Counted from the stretch's first letter, positions 18,515 through 27,708 are shown. The stretch is 33,844 bases of DNA from a bacterium (GCA_030431555.1 JAUIIP010000007.1:1-33844), one strand, 5' to 3'. Notes: generated from the letters alone by a model not told the origin. A program made the numbers and translations.

Positions 18515-19225
18515 ATGAGCGCTTATTTCTTCCCGATGGCAGCCTGCTTCTTGCTGCTGCTTTTCTCTCTTTTTTTCTTGTCTCAAATCTGGACCGTTCG
18601 TGCCAAACAAGAGAACCGAAACGATCAGGTGAAAAAACTCGCCACAGCTTTCGACTTTCAAGAGTCAACAGGTGAACTCCCCGTTGAAATTGCTAGACGC
18701 GGTGAATCGACCTTCAGTCCTGTCTACCGAAAAGCTCTCGACCACGGTATGGCCTACTGCTTTTACACTGCGTCGTCCCCTCAGAGCCGAGGCTACGAGT
18801 TAAATGTGGCGCTGCTTTGCTCCGAGCCGTTCAACTTCTCCTTTTATCTCTGGCCCCGCAGCCGCAAAATGGTGGTTGACCGCGGTGAACATCTGGCAAC
18901 TCCTGCCGAAGAGGTATCAAGACTGAACGACATCCTGCTGGACGGGTACGTTTTGCGGATGTCCCCCGAACTGGGTAATAACTCTCACATAACGAACTTA
19001 ACGGATATATCGGTTAGGCGCTTGGCGACTTGTAGAGCGCTTTGCGACGCTGACCCAACCTTTGAAGCTCACGATGGAGTCGCGCAGCTGCGCGTTCCCT
19101 GTGATGACAAAGTGAACGAGTGCTTTCAGTGCTCACTGCTGCTTGTGGAAGAATTCATGCGTGAGGTAAGATCGGCCGGGCTTACAGCAATCGACCAGCA
19201 GGCGGCTCAAACAACAACGGTATAG
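18515..19225 (+). CDS. membrane-anchored hypothetical protein
   Basis: 236 aa, N-terminal TM 'FFPMAACFLLLLFSLFFLSQIW'; Cys-containing C-terminal half; GGAGA upstream of ATG. Confidence 0.6.
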   Translation: MSAYFFPMAACFLLLLFSLFFLSQIWTVRAKQENRNDQVKKLATAFDFQESTGELPVEIARRGESTFSPVYRKALDHGMAYCFYTASSPQSRGYELNVALLCSEPFNFSFYLWPRSRKMVVDRGEHLATPAEEVSRLNDILLDGYVLRMSPELGNNSHITNLTDISVRRLATCRALCDADPTFEAHDGVAQLRVPCDDKVNECFQCSLLLVEEFMREVRSAGLTAIDQQAAQTTTV

Positions 19226-19255
19226 ACTCTGATACGCCTATAATGTCTTATTGAC

Positions 19256-19519
19256 CTAGAAGAACACGCATTCCCAAAGGATAAACTCGGCGAAGCGTCG
19301 ACAGTCGTGATAGAGCAATGAGTCTTGCTCCCATAAGATGCGGCGATCATCCCGGTCGAAGGGGGTTGCATCGGAATCAGGATTGCAGAGAGTCTTCAAC
19401 ACTCGGAACATATTCCTGCAGCTTGGCTCACCCCACCCTCCATTGGTACCACCTGTCTGCGCAGCAACAGGTGAAGCGCTCAGAAAAAGCACAAACAAAA
19501 ATGTGTATATAAGTCTCAT
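19256..19519 (-). CDS. small secreted Cys-containing protein
   Basis: Start set to ATG at 19519: MRLIYTFLFVLFLSASPVAAQTGGTNGGWGEPSCRNMFRVLKTLCNPDSD..., Sec signal with VAA/AQ cleavage; 4 Cys. Confidence 0.5.
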   Translation of the reverse strand: MRLIYTFLFVLFLSASPVAAQTGGTNGGWGEPSCRNMFRVLKTLCNPDSDATPFDRDDRRILWEQDSLLYHDCRRFAEFILWECVFF

Positions 19520-19667
19520 TATCCCCTCAGAAGAATCTGCCGTTGTATCTACGCAAGTTATGACGGACAAGGAGCAAAAGGTGTGCGAGCAACCGCTCAG
19601 ACTCAGGATTTTGGCGCACAGAAGTAAATAAAAACACTCAGATAGACTACAAAAACACCTTAATCAT

Positions 19668-19699
19668 ACACGAATAATGCTGTCACCGATGATTCGTGT
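19668..19699. promoter_or_regulatory. inverted repeat upstream of SDR gene (operator-like or hairpin)
   Basis: ACACGAAT-N16-ATTCGTGT; inner three positions also pair with one mismatch (ACACGAATAAT / ATGATTCGTGT). Confidence 0.35.
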
Positions 19700-19746
19700 T
19701 AAGCAGGTTAACGGAAAAGCAGCTTAATCTTTAGGGCGTTAGAATT

Positions 19747-20487
19747 ATGAACATGCGGGACAATACAATTTTGATAACCGGCGGTGGAAGCGGCATCGGA
19801 CGCGGCCTGGCTGAGGCATTTCACGCGCTGGGTAACAGGGTAATCATCGCAGGGCGCGGCGAAGCTAAGCTTAAAGACACAGTTGATTCGAATCCCGGGA
19901 TCGAGTTTGCCACTGTTGACATGACTGACGCTGCCGACGTCGAGCGGTTTGCTGCTGAGATCTGCGAGCGCTACCCTGTCAATGTGCTTATAAACAATGC
20001 CGGGATCATGCGTGAGGAGAATTTCAAGCAGCCGAAGCTATCCGATGCCGTCGCAACTATCGAAACTAATTTGCTTGGACCAATTAGGTTAACAACTATG
20101 ATGCTGCCGCATCTGCAGCGCCAAGGAGAGTCAGCAATAATTAACGTCACTTCCGGTTTGGCATTTGTTCCTAAACCTACTCACCCGACCTACTGTGCTA
20201 CAAAAGCTGCACTGCATTCTTTTTCAATATCGCTGCGAGAGCAGCTTAGGGAAACTTCTGTGCGTGTCATTGAACTGGCGCCACCTTACGTGCAAACAGA
20301 ACTCAACGGACCTGAGCAGCTAACAGATCCTCGGGCAATGCCGCTTGACGACTTTATCAACGAAAGCATGAATATCCTCAAAGGAAGCGATGTCGACGAG
20401 GTCCTCGTGAATAATGTTAAGCCGCTTCGCTTTGCGGAACGGGACGAGAAGTTCGAAGAAATCTTCACCTATCTCAAGCAGATGTAA
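19747..20487 (+). CDS. short-chain dehydrogenase/reductase (DltE-like)
   Basis: 'ILITGGGSGIGRGLAEAF', 'NVLINNAGI', 'YCATKAALHSFS'. Confidence 0.93.
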   Translation: MNMRDNTILITGGGSGIGRGLAEAFHALGNRVIIAGRGEAKLKDTVDSNPGIEFATVDMTDAADVERFAAEICERYPVNVLINNAGIMREENFKQPKLSDAVATIETNLLGPIRLTTMMLPHLQRQGESAIINVTSGLAFVPKPTHPTYCATKAALHSFSISLREQLRETSVRVIELAPPYVQTELNGPEQLTDPRAMPLDDFINESMNILKGSDVDEVLVNNVKPLRFAERDEKFEEIFTYLKQM

Positions 20488-20522
20488 ACTGCGTGCTGCG
20501 GCACACGCATCACTCGGAGTGA

Positions 20523-21797
20523 ATGGCTGACAATTCGAAAAATAAAATGAAATTCAACGCCACTTGGTCGATGGCAGTCGGCGGAATGGTCGGTGGAGGG
20601 ATCTTCTCCGTCCTTGGCGTTGTGATCGACTTGGCCGGGCAGTGGTCATGGTTGAGTTTCCTTATTGCCGGAATTATCGCGCTCATTTCGGCCCATAGCT
20701 ACAGCCAGCTTTCGATAAAGTATGGGGAGGGAGGCGGCGCCTTTATTTTCCTCCGCAAGATTAACCACGATGGTTTTGCCGGCAGTGTTTCTTGGATATT
20801 GATCCTCGGCTACATTTTAACAATCTCAGTTTACGGGTTTACTTTCGGACATTACGTGGCTCACGTATTCAACCTCGGCGCCTGGTTTCCGCGCTTTCTG
20901 GCATTGGCAGTAATAGGCTCACTCGCATTGTTGAATCTGCAAGGCGTGTCGAACTCGGCTCGGGTAGAAATCGCAACGGTCTGGGGCAAGTTGTTTGTGC
21001 TCATTGGACTTGCCGCTTTCGGCCTTTCGAATTGGGACTTCTCAGCGCTAAGCGAAGGCGTCGAAAGCAAGTCATGGATTTCAGCTATCGCTGCAGCCGC
21101 TACAATTTTCATGGCTTACGAGGGTTTTCAGCTCTTATCTTACGACTATGAAGACATCTCGGAGCCAAATAGAATTCTTCCTTTGGCAACCCTCTCAGCG
21201 GTGATCGTTGTCATCGCCGTATATATCCTGACGACGCTTGGTGCGACTATGATTGTCGGTGCGGAAACAATTATAGAGAAGAAGGAGATTGCTCTGTCTA
21301 TCGCCGGGCAGAAGGCCTTGGGCACCATCGGTCTTATTCTGGTAACGATTGCTGCGGGCTTCTCGACAGGCTCCGCGATAAACGCCACATTATTCTCCAC
21401 CGCAAGATTGATGGAGAATGTAGCTAAAAAGAAGGATCTGCCGCATCTTTTCGCACGAGAGAATTCAGCTCACATACCTTTCTACTCTATTTGCGCGATT
21501 GCGAGTTTATCAGCGGCACTAGCCGTGCTCGGCAACCTCGGTGCTTTAGTAGACGCTGCTAGTCTCGTCTTTCTTTTCACCTTTGCAATTGTAAACTTCC
21601 TCGCGTTTAGGCAGAGGGTCCGCTTAAGGCATATTTGCCTGCTGGGATCTGCGGCGTGCGCAGTGGCGATGCTTGTCGCGATTTGGCATCAACTGCAGCG
21701 AACACCAGTTGCCACAGGCGTTCTAATCGGTTTGTGCGTCCTCATTGCAGCTTTTCGCCCGACATTGCTGAAATGGATGAACGCGCAAGACGCTTGA
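20523..21797 (+). CDS. APC superfamily amino-acid permease
   Basis: 'TWSMAVGGMVGGGIFSVLGVVI...' with ~12 TM helices; 'FMAYEGFQLLSYDYEDI'. Confidence 0.88.
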   Translation: MADNSKNKMKFNATWSMAVGGMVGGGIFSVLGVVIDLAGQWSWLSFLIAGIIALISAHSYSQLSIKYGEGGGAFIFLRKINHDGFAGSVSWILILGYILTISVYGFTFGHYVAHVFNLGAWFPRFLALAVIGSLALLNLQGVSNSARVEIATVWGKLFVLIGLAAFGLSNWDFSALSEGVESKSWISAIAAAATIFMAYEGFQLLSYDYEDISEPNRILPLATLSAVIVVIAVYILTTLGATMIVGAETIIEKKEIALSIAGQKALGTIGLILVTIAAGFSTGSAINATLFSTARLMENVAKKKDLPHLFARENSAHIPFYSICAIASLSAALAVLGNLGALVDAASLVFLFTFAIVNFLAFRQRVRLRHICLLGSAACAVAMLVAIWHQLQRTPVATGVLIGLCVLIAAFRPTLLKWMNAQDA

Positions 21798-21878
21798 GTA
21801 ATGCGTCGTGTTTGGATTGAGGTAGCGGAACTCTGCTCGGGCTAAAAAACGCTGAGGAGCCGATTTCACCATCGTTTC

Positions 21879-21914
21879 GAGCCTGGAAGCAGCGCTAAGC
21901 TGGCTTCCAGGCTC
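21879..21914. repeat. perfect inverted repeat/hairpin
   Basis: GAGCCTGGAAGC-AGCGCTAAGCTG-GCTTCCAGGCTC, 12-bp perfect arms, 12-nt loop; no adjacent T-tract on either strand. Confidence 0.7.
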
Positions 21915-21942
21915 ACGTAGAATCGTCAGTTCCAGAGAGGCG

Positions 21943-22140
21943 TCACTCGATGGGCACGTGCCTCCACCGCTCGACGCTCTCCTCGTCCATCCTCACTTCG
22001 ACTCCGAAGTGTTGACCGTGGGTCCGGACCAAATCCCCGATCGCCTGATCAGGAGTCTTGCCGACGGCCCACAGTGCACGATCGTCATCGACGACCGCCA
22101 TGAAATCGTGTGAACGACGCACGACGGTAATTACGGTCAA
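21943..22140 (-). CDS. small HicB-like hypothetical protein
   Basis: 65 aa, TTG start with GGAGGTGG SD: 'ITVVRRSHDFMAVVDDDRALWAVGKTPDQAIGDLVRTHGQHFGVEV'; pattern resembles a HicB-type β-β-β-α fold. Visibly GC-richer than flanks. Confidence 0.5.
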   Translation of the reverse strand: MTVITVVRRSHDFMAVVDDDRALWAVGKTPDQAIGDLVRTHGQHFGVEVRMDEESVERWRHVPIE

Positions 22141-22336
22141 GCAGCCACCTCCTAGGGTGGAAAAGAAACCTAACGGACCTAGTCATCTCTGCCCGAAACA
22201 GAGTACCGATGCATAAGTTGTGCGATATTGTCAGCCACCAATGCTGTCACTCCCCTAAGTATCTAACTTCATTGACAATACACCTGCTCGATCTTGGTCA
22301 TACTGACTTGATCGAATTCCCGGATAATCGTCCTAT

Positions 22337-24181
22337 ATGAGCATGAAACGAATGCTTCTTGTGTTTATCTGCTTGGCCGCCTTTGCGGTGGGGCTTGCGG
22401 TTTACCACTCTGCCCGCCTGGCCGAGGTCTTGGTGAAGTCGCAGCTGAGATCCGCCGGGTTCGAGCAAATAGAACTTAGCCTTTCACGACCCGGTCTGCG
22501 TGGTGTGCGTCTGGGCACACTCTCCGCCGAGAAAAACACCGATGCTTTCTTTCTTCGCGCTTCGCTCAAAGGTGCGCGTGTACCATACTCATTGGATAAG
22601 ATTCTGTCTAAACCAAACAAAACAGTTGGCTCAATTCATATCTCGAATGCACAAATTAGTTATCGTTCGAAAGATAGTCCAAATGACACTGCCCGCGCGA
22701 CAGAAGACATCAACATCCCTACCCTGCCATTTAAAAAGCTGACAATAGACAACCTCGCTCTGGATATCGAGGGGAGTCGCGCACACATTAGTTCGCTAAA
22801 ACTTGATCAAGACGAGGACGGTAAAACTCACTTATCAGGAACAGTTCTATACTCCGCGACCGAAAGTTCTCAACTCTCCGTAGGTCCGCTCGAAGGAGAA
22901 CTGACCGCCTTTTCAAACGACGGCACAATCACTGTAAAGTTCGACGGCGTTTTGATGGAACAGCCGGTAGAGGGCGAAGCACAGCTTGCCCGCTCGCTCG
23001 AATCGGTTAAATTTAAGCTCAGCTCTGCGCCAAAGACGCCTGCAGCACTTGGCGAAATACTAGAAAAGATGAACCTAAAAGCTGTCGCCGAAAGGAATTT
23101 GGTTGAGACAGCTGACAAAATTCAAATTGACCGCATATCTCTAACCGGGAACCTAAAAGAGCAAAAGCTGGCTGTAGAGCTGGGTATCAAGGCAAAGCCC
23201 TTTGGGCTCTCGTCTAAGGGAAATTACGACCTCTCAGCTAAGCACGGTAAATTCAGCGCCGAGTCGAATAATGTGAAAGCACAGGATCTGGCTGTGCTGT
23301 TAAGACCATTCCTCCCTCCGGAGACAAACTCTCTCAAGCTTACCGGCGGCACGGTTTCCGTCGCCGCGCGCGGGAAACTCTCTGCGGGCAGCGACTTAAG
23401 CGGCAGCGCTGATGTAAACTTGAAGAAACTAAGTGGGTCACTGAACGAAATAAAAGTAGACAGCTTATCAGTAGACTCAGACGTTCATTTCAACCCAAAC
23501 ACCTTTTGGACAAAGAAAGCTGCAGCCATTTCGGTAGGTAGCGTGGAAGCCTACTCGATTCGCAGCAACGACATTCAGGCAGAAGTCTCTCTTCCTAAGC
23601 CGCCGAAGTCGACTGCGGGCAGCTCCCGCAAGATCGAGTTCCAATTGGCGCGTGCTGACGTACTTGGCGGCAGTGTTTCTTCTGAAAAATCTATCTACCA
23701 ATCCGACAGCAGCAATACGGTAGTCGTTCTAGTCGATAGCTTAAAAATTGAAAACCTACTGACACTCTACCCTAGTCAAAGTGTCCGAGCGACCGGCTCA
23801 ATCGACGCGCGCCTACCGATAACAATTAAAGACGGGAAAGTTTTAATTGAAGACGGCAGCATGAGCTCGGAGCCACCTGGCGGCAGCATTCACTACTCTC
23901 CTCCCGAGGGAACAGCTGCGAGAAATCCTCAGCTAGCGCTTGCTTTCAGCGCACTGAGGAACTACCAATATAGCTCGATGACCGCCAAGGTTGATTATTC
24001 ACCACGCGGAGACCTTGAATTAGCTCTGTCTCTGCAGGGAGTTAGCCCTGAAGTCTCCAAGAATCAACCGATTAACTTGAATCTCAATATTAGTGAGAAT
24101 ATTCCGGCACTCATTGACAGTCTAAGAATTGGTAGTACGCTTGAGCGCAAACTACAGCGCGCCCAATCTGAGAAAAAATAA
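22337..24181 (+). CDS. ydbH: YdbH-family AsmA-like intermembrane protein
   Basis: 614 aa, single N-terminal TM, long repetitive β-rich domain typical of AsmA-like proteins; followed directly by YnbE- and YdbL-like genes as in enterobacteria. Confidence 0.8.
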   Translation: MSMKRMLLVFICLAAFAVGLAVYHSARLAEVLVKSQLRSAGFEQIELSLSRPGLRGVRLGTLSAEKNTDAFFLRASLKGARVPYSLDKILSKPNKTVGSIHISNAQISYRSKDSPNDTARATEDINIPTLPFKKLTIDNLALDIEGSRAHISSLKLDQDEDGKTHLSGTVLYSATESSQLSVGPLEGELTAFSNDGTITVKFDGVLMEQPVEGEAQLARSLESVKFKLSSAPKTPAALGEILEKMNLKAVAERNLVETADKIQIDRISLTGNLKEQKLAVELGIKAKPFGLSSKGNYDLSAKHGKFSAESNNVKAQDLAVLLRPFLPPETNSLKLTGGTVSVAARGKLSAGSDLSGSADVNLKKLSGSLNEIKVDSLSVDSDVHFNPNTFWTKKAAAISVGSVEAYSIRSNDIQAEVSLPKPPKSTAGSSRKIEFQLARADVLGGSVSSEKSIYQSDSSNTVVVLVDSLKIENLLTLYPSQSVRATGSIDARLPITIKDGKVLIEDGSMSSEPPGGSIHYSPPEGTAARNPQLALAFSALRNYQYSSMTAKVDYSPRGDLELALSLQGVSPEVSKNQPINLNLNISENIPALIDSLRIGSTLERKLQRAQSEKK

Positions 24182-24182
24182 A

Positions 24183-24362
24183 ATGAAGCTTATCGCTACA
24201 CTTATTATATTACTCTTCGCTGCTTGCACACCGCGCGTTGAGGTGGCTCCACCGAAAGAGCCGATTACAATAAATTTGAATGTTAAAATCGACCACGAAG
24301 TAAGAGTGAAAGTTGAGAAGGATCTTGAAAATGTTATTTCCCAAGACAGCGGTCTTTTCTAG
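24183..24362 (+). CDS. ynbE: YnbE-family lipoprotein
   Basis: Start set to ATG 24183: MKLIATLIILLFAACTPRVEVAPPKEPITINLNVKIDHEVRVKVEKDLENVISQDSGLF; lipobox FAAC and the 'PITINLNVKIDHEVRVKVEKDLE' hallmark. Confidence 0.9.
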   Translation: MKLIATLIILLFAACTPRVEVAPPKEPITINLNVKIDHEVRVKVEKDLENVISQDSGLF

Positions 24363-24717
24363 AATTTCTGCACGAAGACTGGTTAAGTCTCTTTGTTTGC
24401 CGAGTTTACTAGCCGTAGCACTGTTGGCAGTGCCGATGAGCAGCGCATATGCGCTTGGCCTGGACGAAGCGAAAGCACGAGGTTTAGTCGGCGAGACCGC
24501 TAGTGGTTACCTAGCCAGCGTTAATCCTTCGCCGAGCGCTGAGGTCAGGACTCTTGTCGAAGATATCAACGCCAAGCGTCGCGCCGAGTACGAGCGGATT
24601 GCTAAGCAGAACGGGACGAGCGTTGCCTCTGTTGAGAAATTGGCCGCAGGCAAAGCTTTTGAAAAAACACCTAAAGGTCAGTACGTGCGACCGGAAGGCG
24701 GATGGGTTAAGAAATAG
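24331..24717 (+). CDS. ydbL: YdbL-family (DUF1318) protein
   Basis: 'ALGLDEAKARGLVGETASGYLASV...LVEDINAKRRAEYERIAKQNGTSVASVEKLAAGKAFEKTPKGQYVRPEGGWVKK' is characteristic. Start uncertain (TTG 24313 or ATG 24331), both inside ynbE. Confidence 0.9.
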   Translation: MLFPKTAVFSRISARRLVKSLCLPSLLAVALLAVPMSSAYALGLDEAKARGLVGETASGYLASVNPSPSAEVRTLVEDINAKRRAEYERIAKQNGTSVASVEKLAAGKAFEKTPKGQYVRPEGGWVKK

Positions 24718-24731
24718 CTTACTTTAAGGCC

Positions 24732-25091
24732 TTGGTGGGCTCACTTCACTTACCGCTTCTGGTGAAATTTATCGCTGCCGGCGCGCTTGTTACTGCTGCT
24801 AGCTGGCTCGCCGTCCAAGGCAGAACCGTAATTGCCGCGCTAGTCGGAGTATTTCCGTTTATAACGCTGCTTACACTGCTGTTTACGTACGTAGAGACCA
24901 AAAACCTTGCAAGAATCCAACTGCTGGCTAACCACTTCGGATGGATGCTGCTGGCAACTTCCGTCTTTCCGCTAGGTGTTAGCTGGTGCTTAAGGCAACA
25001 GCTGAGCTTGAATTTATCTATACTGCTGTCGATCCTTGCAATGCTCGTTGTTCAGTATCTGTTGATGATTTACTTCGGCAATAGCGGGTAA
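24732..25091 (+). CDS. small four-TM membrane protein, GlpM/DUF3147-like
   Basis: 119 aa, four hydrophobic segments; 'IAALVGVFPFITLLTLLFTYVE' resembles the GlpM/DUF3147 pattern; co-directional with ydbL. Confidence 0.5.
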   Translation: MVGSLHLPLLVKFIAAGALVTAASWLAVQGRTVIAALVGVFPFITLLTLLFTYVETKNLARIQLLANHFGWMLLATSVFPLGVSWCLRQQLSLNLSILLSILAMLVVQYLLMIYFGNSG

Positions 25092-25140
25092 GATCTTCGA
25101 CACTCACTCCTGTCTAGACTAGAGTCCTTGCCGAGAGCAA

Positions 25141-25491
25141 TTAATCCCCGACTACCGGAAAGATCGCTAAGACTATGCTGTTTAGGATGGTCAGAAAAAT
25201 GGAGGCAATTAGCGCCGGGCCGAAGCCGCTTACTTGCATCCCAGGCACGAGAAACGCCGAGAACTTAAGCATAAGCGCGTTAATCACAAAGATAAACAAT
25301 CCGAAAGTCAATATAGTAAGCGGCAAGGTTAAGACAATCATCAGCGGACGAACAATTGCGTTCACAACGCCAAGAATAATCGCCCCTACCAGGGCGCTGC
25401 CGAAACTCGCGACCACAAAGCCACTCACCGTATGGGCCACAACGAGTAGCACCGCCGCGCTCAGGACAAGATGTAAAATAATCGCTAACAT
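25141..25491 (-). CDS. phage holin family 4 superfamily (YvlD/DUF360) membrane protein
   Basis: 'LVGAIILGVVNAIVRPLMIVLTLPLTILTFGLFIFVINALMLKFSAFLVPGMQVSGFGPAL' signature. Confidence 0.93.
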   Translation of the reverse strand: MLAIILHLVLSAAVLLVVAHTVSGFVVASFGSALVGAIILGVVNAIVRPLMIVLTLPLTILTFGLFIFVINALMLKFSAFLVPGMQVSGFGPALIASIFLTILNSIVLAIFPVVGD

Positions 25492-25703
25492 GTAACTCTC
25501 CTACGTAACGGCCAACAACTAAATTTCCGTACCTGCCCCGACACTCCATCTAAGCTCTAATTGCACCAGGCTCCTATTTAATCCTCGGTCCACTCAAGGA
25601 AATCAGCCATGACGGGGATCATAAACGTAAAGGTCTGCAATGAATAGGATCTGCTTCTGCTAAAAATACAATTTAATAAACTTTACAAAGAGACCAGATT
25701 CGA

Positions 25704-26402
25704 ATGAAGAAAATACTAGCTTTTAGTTTCGCCGTCTGTGTGACAACCGCGCTGGCTGCCTGCGGCTCATCGTTCAGCAGCAGCGATTACCGATACGTCG
25801 CGATCGGTGCCAGCGATGCGGTAGGCATTGGCGCTATCCCTCCGTCTAAAGGTTACGTGTTTCTTATCGAAGATGAGCTAGACCGCAGCTGCGGAGATAC
25901 CGAGCTTAACAATCTAGGAATACCCGGAGTAGAAGCAGACGAAATCGAAAATGTCGAGGTTCCGGCAGCTAATGCGCTTAGCCCCGATCTGATCACTATC
26001 TTTGTCGGTGGGAACGATATTGTAGGTGGCCGAAGCCCGGAAGTATTTCGCAATGACCTGCGAGACATCTTAATGACCCTGCGGGACGAGACAAGTGCCG
26101 ATATTTACATCGGAAACCTCCCCGACTTAACCCAGCTGCCCCGATTCCAAGACGATCCCGATCCCGCGGTGACATCAGAACGAGTCGCTGCATTCAATGC
26201 GGTGATCGCAGAAGAGGCGGCGGCCGTTGGAGCAATACTGGTAGATGTGATGTCTGCCGGCTTCACCGAGGCGGAAGTGAGCCAGGACGGCTTTCATCCC
26301 AGCAACGAGGGGCACGACTTATTGGCTGATTTGTTTCTGGCGCAAATCGTACCGCAGTTTTGCGGTGAACCGGCTCCAACTTCAGAAAATGCAGCGGCTT
26401 AG
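25704..26402 (+). CDS. SGNH/GDSL hydrolase lipoprotein
   Basis: Lipobox 'LAACGSS'; 'YVAIGASDAVGIGA', 'ITIFVGGNDI', 'DGFHPSNEGHDLLADLF' blocks. Confidence 0.88.
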   Translation: MKKILAFSFAVCVTTALAACGSSFSSSDYRYVAIGASDAVGIGAIPPSKGYVFLIEDELDRSCGDTELNNLGIPGVEADEIENVEVPAANALSPDLITIFVGGNDIVGGRSPEVFRNDLRDILMTLRDETSADIYIGNLPDLTQLPRFQDDPDPAVTSERVAAFNAVIAEEAAAVGAILVDVMSAGFTEAEVSQDGFHPSNEGHDLLADLFLAQIVPQFCGEPAPTSENAAA

Positions 26403-26564
26403 AGACATAAATCTAGGGCTTGATCTGAATCATGTTGCGCTCACTCGACTCTAGGTAGCCTAGCCTAATGATTTTCCGCGATCGCCGCCGGCCCGGAGTA
26501 TGGTCTGCGAGCCGCGACGATCATTTTGTATGTGTAACGAAGAAACGTAACGGAGAAATTGTAG

Positions 26565-27188
26565 ATGAAACATGCAATGTCTAAATTAACGCTGGCCATG
26601 TTGATTGCAGCTCCTGCTGCTACGGCATTCGCTGCCGATATGAAAAAGGACTCGGTTTACAATCCTGTTCAGCAGAGTCAGCATGCCGCGAGCAAGAAAG
26701 ACCGTACATCTGACACTTGGCTAGAGGCGAAGCTGGCGACCACTATCGCGCTCAACCGCCATGTGAGCATTTTTGATATTGATACTGATGTTCGCAACCA
26801 GACGGCGTATCTGACGGGTGTTGTTGACTCCGATATTGATAAGGACCTTGCCGGTGAGTTGGCGATGTCAATCGAAGGGATTGAAGACGTTGAGAACAAC
26901 ATCACAGTCGACAAGACAAAGGCTAAGGAAGCTAAAAATCGACGTGAGAAATCCGAAGAGTACGGCTTTATGCAAAAGGTTGACGATTTGACCACTACAG
27001 CCTCAATCAAGAGCAAGCTGCTGGTTAATTCAAACGTCTCTGGTACTGATGTCAACGTGGATACTACTGCAGGACGCGTTACGCTTAAGGGTAAAGTTGA
27101 CTCGAGCAAGGAGAAGGCGCTTATCGAGCAAATCGCCCAGAACACCAGTGGTGTGCGAAGCGTAAACAATCAGATTCGCGTTCAGTAA
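26565..27188 (+). CDS. periplasmic protein with two BON domains (OsmY-like)
   Basis: Signal peptide; 'DTWLEAKLATTIALNRHVSIFDIDTDVRNQTAYLTGVVDS' and 'TASIKSKLLVNSNVSGTDVNVDTTAGRVTLKGKVDS'. Confidence 0.9.
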   Translation: MKHAMSKLTLAMLIAAPAATAFAADMKKDSVYNPVQQSQHAASKKDRTSDTWLEAKLATTIALNRHVSIFDIDTDVRNQTAYLTGVVDSDIDKDLAGELAMSIEGIEDVENNITVDKTKAKEAKNRREKSEEYGFMQKVDDLTTTASIKSKLLVNSNVSGTDVNVDTTAGRVTLKGKVDSSKEKALIEQIAQNTSGVRSVNNQIRVQ

Positions 27189-27234
27189 GCCACTCAGACT
27201 GTAGTGAATTTTAAGTGGTAAGCGAGGCGGCGGA

Positions 27235-27708
27235 ATGCACTACCCCGAACTTGATCTCGATCTTTCGCTCCTCGCTTACCACCTATTCCACCTAGGAATC
27301 GCCTACATCCTCGCGTTCATAATTGGTCTCGACCGAGAACAAGAAGCACGCAGCGCCGGCCTCAGAACGTTTCCAATCGTCGGCATGGCAAGCTGTGGTT
27401 TTGTGCTGATAGGAATCGACATACTCGGAATGGGCCCGGAGCCGCAGGCCAGAATGATCTACGGATTAATGACGGGCATAGGATTCATCGGGGGCGGCGC
27501 CATTCTGAAGGGCCAAAACGGGATCAGCGGCACAGCTACAGCCGCCAGCATTTGGAATACAGGCGCAATCGGAGCAGCAGTCGCCTACCGACGCTACGAA
27601 ATAGCTGTCTCACTTACACTGCTAAATTTTGTAACGCTTAGACTTATCACCCCGCTTAAGGATGTTCTACGAGACAAACGACCCGAGGGCGAGTCTCTCA
27701 AAGACTAA
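27235..27708 (+). CDS. MgtC/SapB family membrane protein
   Basis: 'LAFIIGLDREQEARSAGLRTFPIVGMASCGFVLIG...MTGIGFIGGGAILKG...GTATAASIWNTGAIGAAV'. Confidence 0.93.
   Translation: MHYPELDLDLSLLAYHLFHLGIAYILAFIIGLDREQEARSAGLRTFPIVGMASCGFVLIGIDILGMGPEPQARMIYGLMTGIGFIGGGAILKGQNGISGTATAASIWNTGAIGAAVAYRRYEIAVSLTLLNFVTLRLITPLKDVLRDKRPEGESLKD

Noticed and set aside
19885-19905. GATTCGAATCCCGGGATC, resembles a tRNA T-arm
   Set aside because: Lies in frame within the SDR coding sequence and no acceptor/anticodon arms can be assembled around it.
22201-22340. 43-codon ORF from ATG 22210 running into the ydbH start
   Set aside because: No SD and no signal-peptide or family features; likely just the ydbH 5' untranslated region.
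25141-25491. 'Phage holin family' protein as evidence of a prophage
   Set aside because: This is the YvlD/DUF360 family, commonly chromosomal; no other phage genes are present nearby.
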